A DNA stretch of 64,000 bases from NCBI GenBank assembly GCA_033964015.1, contig CM066920.1, forward strand, positions 5,299,912 to 5,363,911, read 5' to 3'. A program made the translations under genes and the position numbers. Below are positions 12,101 through 21,124 of this stretch, in pieces. The DNA is from Scolanthus callimorphus (Eukaryota > Cnidaria > Anthozoa > Actiniaria > Edwardsiidae). Below the pieces are notes generated by a model. That model searched no databases and was not told the DNA's origin. It saw nothing but the letters and a program-made list of their open reading frames with translations. Each line of letters opens with the position of its first letter. Within the stretch, counting starts at the first letter, position 1.

Positions 12101-15100
12101 ACGGAAGCCAGAAGGCGGTTTGACGGTTGGATATCGTTAGCGAGAGTTCGCAGAATTATGAAAACCGCAGTAACAAACCTAGATTATCATTTTGTTCATT
12201 TCTTGTGAGTTTGACTGCAGGGATTATCCCTAAAATCGTGACACTAGCCCCTTTAATGTTAGAGTAATCACCTTAGACCATTGTGGATTAATCTTAACAC
12301 ACTGTTTAGCATCTACTAGTGCAGCTTTGTACGAGTTACACTTGAGATGTCCAAGCGATCGGTTACACAGCAGTTGTGCCACCAGCTCATTGTCATGTGT
12401 GGGGCATAGTTTAGTGCAAGTGTGTAGTAGCCTTCCAACAAATGAAACATTTTTGCTTTGAAGAGCTCTTTCCCACGTTCCTTCCATCTCTTTGCTTCAG
12501 TCTGGCGAAAAATAATGATAAGAATTTTTCATATTCTAAAAGGGGTGCAGCTTTAAGTGGGTCTGCAACGCTATTTTATGACTAATGGAAAGTCAGGGAC
12601 TGTTTAAAGCACAACAAAATAATGGTGTCCACAAGCCATTTAAGACACACAGCCCTTGCACATAAGTCACATTACTTACCAGTGACTTGCGTTTTCTTGT
12701 TTTATATGCAGCATTTCCAGCCTGCAGAGCCTTGTCATAGGATTTCACAATAAAATAGCACAGGCCTAGTTGGTTTTGTATCTCCAAACACACATCAACC
12801 ATTCCAGGGAAACAGAACTCTAGTCCAAGATTCAGCATCTCTATAGCCTTGTTATAATCATGCTGCTCCATTAGCAAATTGGCAATGGATGTACAATTTT
12901 TTACCTCAGCCTGTAAAAAGACATCAGTGTCATCATTTGCTTTACAGGTTCAATTGCCAAGATTGATGCTTGATGAAATACTGAATGACCTGAGAGCTCC
13001 ACTTTTAGACTGTGCCTACATAGAAATTAGGCTGAAAGATGTGACCATGCAAATGGGGACTTGAGTTAAAGACAGGCAGATGGACAGACAGACAAATGCT
13101 TAGTTACAATGAGCATTCTTCCCCCTCCCCTCCCCCAGGTCCCCTCCCCTTCCAGGTCCCCTCCCCTTCTCCAGTCTTCAACGCAATCCCCCAGGTCTTC
13201 AACAAAATCCCCTTACCCCAAGAAAATCCCCATCCCAAGGTCGGGGACGGCAGAGAGGGGGGCTTTAGCCCCCACACATTTCGCCAAGTTTTCATACATC
13301 GGGCAATTCTAGAAGTAGTTTCCAGCTTCAAAAAACCCCATGCAGACAGGATTCCAGGCTTGACCCCACCCCCCCCCCCCATTCAGAATTTCAGAATGCC
13401 ACCCATTCCTGGGGTACATTTGCCCATTTTCACTAAACCCAATAATGATATCAACAACCTTAGCTCACCCACTGATGATTTTACCATTTTGTAAATAAAC
13501 CACATGCATGTAATATGTAGTCGGGCATACCCCCTCCCCCCCCCCCCCCCCCCTCCCTGCTGTTCTGTTCTGCTGTCCCTGCAGGTCACCACAAATATAT
13601 TTTTTTACCTTAGCATAGCCTGGGTTGCTACTTTTGACAACATTGATATCCTGTTTTCCCTCATGGACCTTGCCCTGCCTGTAATTAACAGTTGCACGAT
13701 GCACTAGAGCTGAGCACTTAAGGTTGACGTCATATCGGGAAAATGCTAAGGCAATTGTGAAGCACTGGCAGGCAGTAGCAAATTCTTCTTCAACAATGTG
13801 TGTGCCCCGATCCATCCATTTAACAGCTTCCCTCTGTATAAATATAAACAGCAGAAGTTGAGTTCGGAAGGGTGTTGAACGCTGGAATTTCCAAAGGAAA
13901 ATACAGTATTTGTATGGAAGAAATCAGGTAATTAATTGACTACCCCACCCCTCTGGAATTTCCAATCCCTTCCTTGGTGGGGATGGATATTTTCTGGAAC
14001 CACACGTCATTTATTAATCATGTTTTCAGAGCCTATTCTGCTGTTTGTTGTAAGCTCTGGTGTAAAACAATCATAGGCTGATTCTGATTGGCTGATTTCC
14101 CGCTCCCCATTTTGAAATTCACCTAACAGACAAAGACAGTCAGATACGGCTCGGTGGCGCAGTGTGTTTGTGCACGGCACACTGTGCGTACGGTCCTGAG
14201 TTCGAACCCCGGATCAACCAACCGTATCGACTTTTCTCTGTTCCGAGTAGCTTGCTTATAGCTTTGAATTCCTTTCACCTGGAGCTCTGATAGGAGAAAG
14301 GGGGTAAAAGCTGTGCACCGTGGACCTCAGGTTTGTCAGTCTCATTGGAGTACTGTTACGAGTTATCCACGTAAAATATGGCCTTTTACTTTTACTTTAC
14401 TTTACTTTTACAGTCACCAAATGGAGACGCCACATGTCCCAAAGCCTCCAACATTCAGCATGACCGAGAGGCTCTGGGAATGAGAATGGGTGCACCCCAT
14501 GTACAGTTTGTCATGAATAATGTACACTAGGCCAGAATTCTGTTCAACATATGAAATACTATTGGCCTAGTATTTCAAGGCTTTAGCACTGCACTCTATT
14601 GACCTTTTATAAGTGCCACTAAGCTGTTTTCTGCAAATGACAAAACAATGTGGGGTCACGTGACCCCAACAACCTCTTAACAAGATGTTTTGTCAAAATT
14701 GATTCCAGAAATACAAAGAACTAATTGATATTAGTCAGAAACTGAAGTTGCAGTATAAAATCTCTAAGCTGGAACAAATGGAGCAGAGTTGAATTTTCAC
14801 GATTTAATCAGAATGTATTGGATTTGGGTCATGACCCAATAGACCTTTTTCCAAAATGGCCGCTTCAAATTTACATGTCTTAAAATTAAACTAATTGAAA
14901 ATCAAATACTGGCACTAGAAAGAGTATCCTCACATTAGTAATACTTTGAATTTTCGTTATGCCAAAATCATGTCGGCTGAGAAAGCAGAGTCTGAAAATT
15001 GAAAATTTTACAGAGATTTGTATGACTGGGAGTATGACGTGTACCCCCAGTCATACAAACGTCTCTAAATTTTCATATTTTCAACGTTCGTTTTCTCGGA

Positions 15101-17813
15101 AGATATTGGATATAATGCAGCAAAATTTTGTAGTTTTACTAAAGTGATGATGTGTGTTCTAGTGCTAGTGTTCATTTTTAACAAAAATTGATTTAAATTT
15201 TCAGCGGCCATTTTGGAAAAAGGTCTATTAGTGCAAGTGGCCTATTATTCTTTTGAAACCAGTTGAATCGACCAGAAATTGAAAATAACAAATGTGATGT
15301 CACTTGCAGAAAACAGGCATTGCAAGTCTTATCAAAAGGGTCTACATGTATACACCCAAGGGGGTACTCGGATATAATCAACGGCACCGAGTGCCTCGGT
15401 GAAATCGTGGATACTGTTTATCCAAGTTTTGGACTTTTGGTCCTGTTCCCTTCCCGAGATATCAATTTTCTAGTTGTGATGACGTTATACCACGTGACCT
15501 TGGTGCTGGACCCCATTGTCAGGAAGATAATTTACCCAACTTTGGTAACCTAGCGATGTTCCCTTCTCGAAATATTTTTTCTAGTTGTGATGATGTCATC
15601 AATGACGTAATGTCGTGTGACTTTGGTGCTGGATGCCTGTTGTCACTCAGATAACTTTGTGCAAGTTTGGTCACCTAGCGATATTCCGTTCTCGAGATAT
15701 TTATTTTTCTAGTTTTGATGACGTCATCGATGACGTAATGTCATGTGACTTTGTTGCTGGAACCCCCTTGTCACTAAGATAACTTTGTGCAAGTTTGGTC
15801 ACCTAGCAATGTTTTGTTCTCGAGATATTAATTTTTCTAGTTTTGATGACGTCATTGATGACGTAATGTCATGTGATTTTGTTGCTGGAACCCCTTGTCA
15901 CTAAGATAACTTTGTACAAGTTTGGTCACCTAGCGATGTTTTGTTCTCGAGATATTTATTTTTCTAGTTTTGATGACGTCATCAATGACGTAATGTCATG
16001 TGACTTTGTTGCTGGAACTCCCTTGTCACCAAGATAACTTTGTCCAAGTTTGGTCACCTAGCGATGTTTTGTTCTTGAGATATTAATTTTTCTAGTTTTG
16101 ATGACGTCATTGATGACGTAATGTCATGTGACTTTGTTGCTGGACCCCCCTTGTCACTAAGATAACTTTGTCCAAGTTTGGTCACCTAGCGATGTATCTT
16201 GAGTCATGAGTGAGTGAGCGAGTGACATCTGGCCCACTCCAATAACTCGTGAATACGCTACGCGTATCCACGATTTAAAATGATGGGGAGGTCTGACAGA
16301 GCTCCAATTTCATACCCAAAAAAATACCCGAGCCATAAATTTTATACCCAACAATTTTAGCTTAAAAAGGCTATTTAATACCAGCATACACATGATGCTC
16401 CCTCCCCCGTCATTTTTAAATCGTGGATACGCGTAGCGTATTCACGAGTTATTGGAGTGGGCCAGATGTCACTCGCTCATGACTCAAGTGTTAGCTCATG
16501 ACGTCATCTAAACTAAACAAATTAATATCTCGACAATGATACATTGCTAGGTGACCAAACTTGGACAAAGTTATCTTAGTGACAAGGGGGTCCAGCAACA
16601 AAGTCACATGACATTACGTCATCAATGACGTCATCAAAACTAGAAAAATTAATATCTCGAGAACAAAACATCGCTAGGTGACCAAACTTGCACAAAGTTA
16701 TCTTAGTGACAAGGGGGTTCCAGCAACAAAGTCACATGACATTACGTCATCGATGACGTCATCAAAACTAGAAAAATAAATATCTCGAGAACAAAACATC
16801 GCTAGGTGACCAAACTTGGACAAAGTTATCTTAGTGACAAGGGGGTTCCGCAACAAAGTCACATGACATTACGTAATCTATGACGTCATCAAAACTAGAA
16901 AAATTAATATCTCGAGAACAAAACATCGCTAGGTGACCAAACTTGCACAAAGTTATCTTAGTGACAAGGGGGTTCCAGCAACAAAGTCACATGACATTAC
17001 GTCATCGATGACATCATGAAAACTAGAAAAATAAATATCTCGAGAACGGAATATTGCTAGGTGGCCAAACTTGCACAAAGTTATCTGAGTGACAAAGGGG
17101 TTCCAGCAACAAAGTCACATGACATTACATCATCGATGACGTCATCAAAACTAGAAAAATTAATATCTCGAGAACGGAATATCGCTAGGTGACCAAACTT
17201 GCACAAAGTTATCTGAGTGACAACAGGCATCCAGCACCAAAGTCACATGACATTACATCATTGATGACGTCATCACAACTAGAAAAAATATTTTGAGAAG
17301 GGAACATCGCTAGGTTACCAAAGTTGGGTAAATTATCTTCGTGACAATGGGGTCCAGCACCAAGGTCACATGGCATAACGTCATCACAACTAGAAAATTG
17401 ATATCTCGGGAAGGGAACAGGACCAAAAGTCCAAAACTTGGATAAACAGTATCCACGATTTCACTGAGGCACTCGGTGCCTTTGATTATATGCGAGTACC
17501 ACCCTAGGATATACACCCAGATAGCTCAAGATAAATGGAAAATCTACATACAAAAGTAGAAGCTGCATCAGCACAATCAATCTTGGAGAAAGGATCCAAT
17601 TTTAGCGACATCTTCATGTCTTCAAATGCCTCAGACTTCTGCCCTAGTTCCCAGTGACAATCTGCACGATCCTTTAGCAGTTTGGCTGCTAGTTCTGGCA
17701 CTTCACGAGGTATATTTTGAAGACTGGCTGTTAAGTAGTAGACTGCTTTCCTATATTCCCCATCATTAATGGCAAAGCTTGCCATGTTGGCAAGGTCTGA
17801 AGCACTGGCCATG
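1034..17813 (-). CDS. TRANK1-like TPR/ankyrin repeat protein, 5' part of gene (continues past the left edge)
   Basis: Fourteen exons are recognised, 5' to 3' on the minus strand: 17813-17552, 13833-13609, 12910-12680, 12501-12272, 11541-11391, 10253-9847, 8971-8738, 8130-7900, 7720-7570, 5946-5785, 3612-3366, 3142-2912, 2044-1814 and 1183-1034. Almost all have GT-AG borders and matching phases. The protein alternates TPR helix pairs (for example 'KEFLAILLCNRSLAHYK' followed by 'RPGWYK|GYVRQGDC') with ankyrin-like segments ('LVDHGAPVNGLRGCKEAPL', 'MLLKHRADPSSI'). The ankyrin segment resembles one in vertebrate TRANK1 (lupus brain antigen 1), which has TPR and ankyrin repeats before a C-terminal UvrD-like helicase. 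Any helicase part would lie left of position 1 and is not visible. TPR/ANK regions normally serve protein binding; no catalytic residues are present here. The start is taken as the ATG at 17812, one base after an acceptor, so a 5' UTR exon is likely. Family assignment is fairly confident; the molecular role is unknown. Confidence 0.72.
3366..8971 (-). CDS. TRANK1-like gene, TPR-ANK module 2 (ankyrin exon split by an extra intron)
   Basis: Exons are 8971-8738 (234 bp, 'LASVYFKEKAYGKCIDAGQK'), 8130-7900 (231 bp, 'QALQWRERGNKLFREKTTH'), 7720-7570 (151 bp, 'GYHRLGSCLVALEKHEDAR'), 5946-5785 (162 bp, 'GGLGITCKLSKAVLQQLIK') and 3612-3366 (247 bp, 'GADASAVPLEQLLQ' then the ankyrin segment). The last two together (409 bp) correspond to the single 407-bp exon of module 1. 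The intron lies between '...GEGLQQV' and 'GADASAV', which aligns inside the uninterrupted stretch of the sister exon. I chose the donor at 5784 (GTTG|GTGTCC) because it keeps frame; the nearby CAG|GTTGGT would not. The 3' end of 3612-3366 leaves phase 2, while the next exon reads cleanly in phase 0. A small unseen exon or an indel may therefore be involved. Confidence 0.66.
3686..3982. mobile_element. MITE with imperfect terminal repeats inside the extra intron
   Basis: The ends GGACAGTCGCAAAAACATTCGCAC and GTGCGAATTTTTTTTGCGACTGCC are inverted copies of each other. The interior repeats 'CACCCTGGAATTcC' several times. It sits in the intron that splits the module 2 ankyrin exon, about 74 bp from the acceptor of exon 3612-3366. 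Confidence 0.55.
4325..4865. repeat. Pair of direct repeats of about 110 bp
   Basis: The stretch at about 4325-4445 (GTTTTTGTTGGAAAAGATTC, GGGCTAAGTTCTAATTCAA, AAGCGAGGGACAAAGCCG) recurs at about 4742-4865 with scattered differences. No coding potential is seen. It lies in the long intron of module 2. Confidence 0.5.
6010..6335. mobile_element. MITE with GGCCCGTTCACAC termini
   Basis: The ends AAGGCCCGTTCACACGG (about 6008-6024) and CCGTGTGAACGGGCCTT (about 6317-6333) are complementary. The interior is filled with GCGATTT/AAATCGC-type repeats. The right flank is TTAA-like. It lies in the intron between exons 7720-7570 and 5946-5785. Confidence 0.65.
7250..7492. mobile_element. MITE with GCGGATTTCAGATGACCGTCGTG termini
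   Basis: Left end AGAGCGGATTTCAGATGACC and right end GGTCATCTGAAATCTGCTCT are inverted. Several ATTGG/CCAAT boxes lie inside. Related sequence occurs at about 8189-8348, 47496-47752 and 56640-56865, so this is a dispersed family. Confidence 0.6.
9847..12910 (-). CDS. TRANK1-like gene, TPR-ANK module 1 (frameshift in the second exon)
   Basis: There are four exons: 12910-12680 (231 bp), 12501-12272 (230 bp), 11541-11391 (151 bp) and 10253-9847 (407 bp). The first encodes 'LLMEQHDYNKAIEMLNLGLE', the second 'TEAKRWKERGKELFKAKMF', the third 'GHYRLGSCLTQHHRPSEALQ', and the fourth a linker 'DLSEIPLDESNARKFAERS' followed by 'EFGAPVDGPRGCEKPPL'. The 230-bp exon is one base shorter than its 231-bp sisters. 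Its reading frame changes after '...YYTLALNYAP', continuing as 'HDNELVAQLLCNRSLGHLK' in another frame, so a one-base loss near 12410 disrupts translation as written. Phases otherwise join (0, 0, 0, 1, 0). Either a recent mutation or an assembly error is possible. Confidence 0.7.
11868..12173. mobile_element. MITE, TTACTGCGGTTTTC family, about 306 bp
   Basis: The terminal repeats exceed 100 bp: TTACTGCGGTTTTCGTAATTCTGCGAACTCTCGCTA... pairs with ...AGCGAGAGTTCGCAGAATTATGAAAACCGCAGTAA. It lies in the intron between exons 12501-12272 and 11541-11391. A diverged second copy is at 17874-18136 and a lone end at about 27226-27263. Confidence 0.7.
13609..17813 (-). CDS. TRANK1-like gene, first two coding exons (N-terminal TPRs)
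   Basis: Exon 17813-17552 starts C-ATG and encodes a TPR-like start (MASASDLANMASFAINDGEY, then 'AAKLLKDRADCHWELGQ'). It ends at TTTT|GTATGT in phase 0. Exon 13833-13609 (225 bp, phase 0 at both ends) begins 'REAVKWMDRGTHIVEEEFA' and ends 'NPGYAK|gta'. It aligns by eye with the 231-bp 'TPR b' exons of the later modules. The intron between them is about 3.7 kb and carries a SINE, a MITE and a 2.15-kb foldback whose end lies about 32 bp from the first donor site. Confidence 0.68.
14143..14409 (+). mobile_element. tRNA-derived SINE with a 7-bp target duplication
   Basis: The head looks like a tRNA with pol III boxes: an A box (TGGCGCAGTG...) near 14155 and a B box (GAGTTCGAACCCC) near 14198-14210. 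An unrelated body follows, ending in a TTTTACTTTTACTTTACTTT tail. The sequence ACAGTCA flanks both sides (14136-14142 and 14410-14416), as expected of retroposition. It is in the first long intron of the TRANK1-like gene. Confidence 0.7.
14839..15228. mobile_element. MITE, ATAGACCTTTTTCCAAAATGG family
   Basis: The terminal repeats ATAGACCTTTTTCCAAAATGGCCGC (14839) and GCGGCCATTTTGGAAAAAGGTCTAT (ends 15228) are near perfect. The interior has a second palindrome at about 14996-15068. Confidence 0.65.
15359..17509. mobile_element. 2.15-kb foldback element, arms made of 128-bp tandem repeats, 10-bp target duplication
   Basis: The left arm (15359 to about 16280) and right arm (about 16415-17509) are inverted copies. 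Each contains a unique end (...ACCGAGTGCCTCGGTGAAATCG...), then about five tandem units with a period of 127-128 bp, then a shared inner segment (AATCGTGGATACGCGTAGCG). TATACACCCA flanks both sides (15349-15358 and 17510-17519), which fits a 9-10 bp target-site duplication as made by Mutator-like elements. Most units contain TGACGTCA and a GTCATGTGAC site. No transposase is present. The right end lies about 42 bp from exon 17813-17552. Confidence 0.7.
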
Positions 17814-17873
17814 CTAAAACAAGAATTCAAACAATATGAACATTTGACTGCAAAATACATATGAAAATGTCAG

Positions 17874-18136
17874 TTACTGTGATTTTCATAATGCTGCGAA
17901 CTCTACACCGACCAGCAAACCGCAGTTTGGCTTCCATCAATCAAACGACTGAACAACTCTGGGTGATTTCACAGATGCTCTGATAGATCTTGTGAACTGA
18001 TAGGGGTTAGCTAGGCTTCAAAACACAATTTTTCACTGTAAAATGCAAACCAAACTCAGAACATGAGTGGACACAGAACACAGTTTGGCGTTCGGAAATC
18101 AAGTGGGAGTTTGCAGAATTATGAAAGTCGTAGTAA
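17874..18136. mobile_element. Diverged MITE, TTACTGCGGTTTTC family
   Basis: Left end TTACTGTGATTTTCATAATGCTGCGAACTC and right end GCAGAATTATGAAAGTCGTAGTAA match the copy at 11868-12173. It sits directly upstream of the first TRANK1-like coding exon and ends exactly where the 3-kb element begins. Confidence 0.6.
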
Positions 18137-21124
18137 CCCTTACAAAACAGAAATATATTTTGCATATATTCTTCATATATTCTGTTATATGTCACATATA
18201 TGCTACATATATTTTGCTACTGACATATATTCCACATACATTGGGCCACATATATGAAGCATATATGCAAAAGGTAGGGCAAGATTTATAATGGGGGCAT
18301 ATATATGTCACTTATAGAAAACATATATGTCAGATGTAGGCAGATTTCTATAAGCATAAACAAGAGAAGTTTTAAAATTTCACATACGTGAACTGATGAT
18401 TATGTGAAAATACTAATGCGTTTTTCAAGAAAAAGAAAAATGAACAAACTTCTCAAATTCTTCTCAAATTATTTCTTGAAACTACTTCTATTTGATAACA
18501 TTTCATTCTGGCGTATTGTCTGATATAATCGCACACATTTTGACGATTTATAAAAAAAAACACGAAATTGCAAGCGCCGGTTTTAACCCCTAAGAAGTAC
18601 GGCGGTCAATGGCACCAGTGTGGACAGATGATTATATTGTGATGATTATTTCTCGAAACCATTTCTTTTTCATGCCGTTATTTAAAAATAATTTTCATTT
18701 TGTGACTTTTTAAAAAATAGAATCTACAAGAATCCTGCGCCGCGTTGCAATAAACTAATAACAAACTAAAATACATGATAAGAGTGATATGCTCGAGCGG
18801 AACCTGGGCCGACTCCATCTCGCATCTGATTGGCTCCATAAAAGGCGCATTCAATTAAATTCGTTAACGCTCGTGGCTCTTATTTCGTTTAAACGTTATA
18901 CACGGAATCATGGTTGTTGGAGCTCTCTTGAATACGGCATTATTTCTGGCAAATTTGATGCCCTGAAACACTCAGTTGATCATCGTCCTAGTACATAATT
19001 GTTTTCTGGCGTTTTCTTGAGGGTACTACCGATGAAAAGCAAGGTATCACTTCTTTGTTGAGGTGAGTAACAGCGCGGGGCTATTTGTAACGTGTCTTGT
19101 TGTGCCGGGATAAACTACCACTAGAAGTTGCACTATGGGCCGTAATATTGCAAGAAAAAAGCATAGTCTTTAAAATGCAGTTCGTTTACATGTAAGGCTG
19201 TTTAATTCACCTCATTTCAGGCATTGTATTGATCGTATCCCTTCCTGCACGATCTGCGTATATTACCGGCGGCTCTCTCGAACCGGCGGCTCTGCTAGTA
19301 GTCAATGAACTGGGAAGCAAACAATTGTTAACCTACTTTAAACAGGCTTTTGTCCAATTAAGTTTACTTCTAACATTAGTAACTAGAAAATTAGTTGCCT
19401 TTTGTCGTGTTTATTGGGTATAAGAGTATACTATATTGTTGTCGATAAACTCGCTAGTGTTGTTATTTGAACTCGCGTTCCACATGAGCTTATATTACTT
19501 TCGCTCGCAAATTCGATCATTTAAATGAACTTACTTTCTTACCTTTCAACTTTGTTGAATATTCCCCTTAAAAATGGGTAGTAAGGGTTTGCCATATTCG
19601 ATTGATAAAGGCTACATTTGTATGATTTCTGCTACCGCGATTTCCGCGCATCAGTTTATAATTAAATGCGCGCTGTAGCTGATTTCGACACTTCACAGCT
19701 CCAAGGAAAGAAAACTGCCATATGCGTTTCCGGTTTATAGAAAGTTTTAGCTGTAAACCTCTGAGAACTAATCATCAGCTCATGATACTCTATATGCCTA
19801 GAAACTAGTGTTTTATTTTATTATGTTTTATAAAGGAACGTCCTTGGAATATCACGCAACTACATGTCGCGGCTATGTTCTGGGTTTTAGTGGTGTGACA
19901 ATAAACAATCGGGAACTACGGTAATTGGACTTTTTACATTACATTTTTACAAAGTGATTTTCGACAGGTTCACCTATTAAAAGAAAACTGAAATGGCTGC
20001 GTTGCTCGGATTACTACAAAACCGTACAAAAACATGCCAAATATCCATAGCTTTTTATTCGCTCGAAAGTTATATTTTCCAAGTCAAAAGTTGCCCAATC
20101 ACTGGTTGTTGTGCAGGTTTTATAAATCTTTCTTACACAGACTGCGGTGTAGTTTGTTATTTCATGTGTGACTATTTGTTTTTTTTCTCAGCATAACTAT
20201 ACTTTTTAACAGCAAGTAGCGGGATTCAGGGCTTTATAAGGCAGAGGAGACGACGACCAGCAACTTTTTTAAAAGTGTCGCGTTAATTCAACATTTTTGG
20301 CTTTCAGCCTCGTAAAAACGTGTATAAAAGTGAAAATTACAAACAATAAATACATTTAATAATTTTAATGATACAGATAAAAAGTAGTTAAATGGTATCG
20401 CCCTTGCTCTTCAATAATTTCCTTGGCTTCTGTAGTGTAATTTCTATTCTAAACATGTTTAAAAGCTTTATTTTATATTTTCCTTGAATGAGGGGTTTAG
20501 AGTATAACTCTGATGCTCAATATATACGCAAATCACGTTGCTTAAGGGAAGAGCATGCAGTTCCGATTGACCCTCGAAGCTTACCAAGAAGACACAGGGA
20601 ATTGATTTAGTAGATATATATAAAACATGCTCCCTAAATAAGCGTAACGAACTCGTGTCAGCATGTCGGCACAGGGCAAAGGCGCTACAGTGCAACGGCA
20701 AACAAACAAAAGTGTTTAAATACTGCGAGAGGATACGAATAAAACACTCCTGATGAGTGAGGGTCCCAGAACCTTACGAAACAGGCCTGTCGAACCACCC
20801 AGCCTGTATGTTTTGATTTTCCCTAACCGCTTGTACTAAAGCTCTGCCACCGGTATCGAGCACTTTGTTGGAAGTGACTGCGAAAAAAACACATATATAA
20901 ATATAAAACATATATTCCAAGTATATGTGCCATATACACAATATGTGAAATATATTTAACCTATGTGCCAAAATTGGGCCAAATTCTGATATGTGACATA
21001 TCTTTTACATACATGCCACATATAAATTTCGCATATATTTGACATATATGCGGTCATATATGTGACATATCTTTTGAAATATATTTGACATATGTATGCA
21101 AAATATATTTCTGTTTTGTAAGGG
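18137..21124. mobile_element. 2,988-bp element with terminal inverted repeats and subterminal ACATATAT repeats
   Basis: It begins CCCTTACAAAACAGAAATATATTTTGCATA and ends with the inverse complement. Both ends are followed inward by 100-200 bp of degenerate ACATATAT/GACATATAT repeats (18150-18320 and 20890-21120). The interior of about 2.5 kb has only short open frames (the longest under 80 codons) and no recognisable transposase, so I read it as non-autonomous. A target duplication is not clear. Confidence 0.6.

Noticed and set aside
15263..17516. Matching frames at 15263-15553 (+) and 17310-17516 (-)
   Set aside because: They are mirror copies in the arms of the 2.15-kb foldback; no sign of selection on protein.
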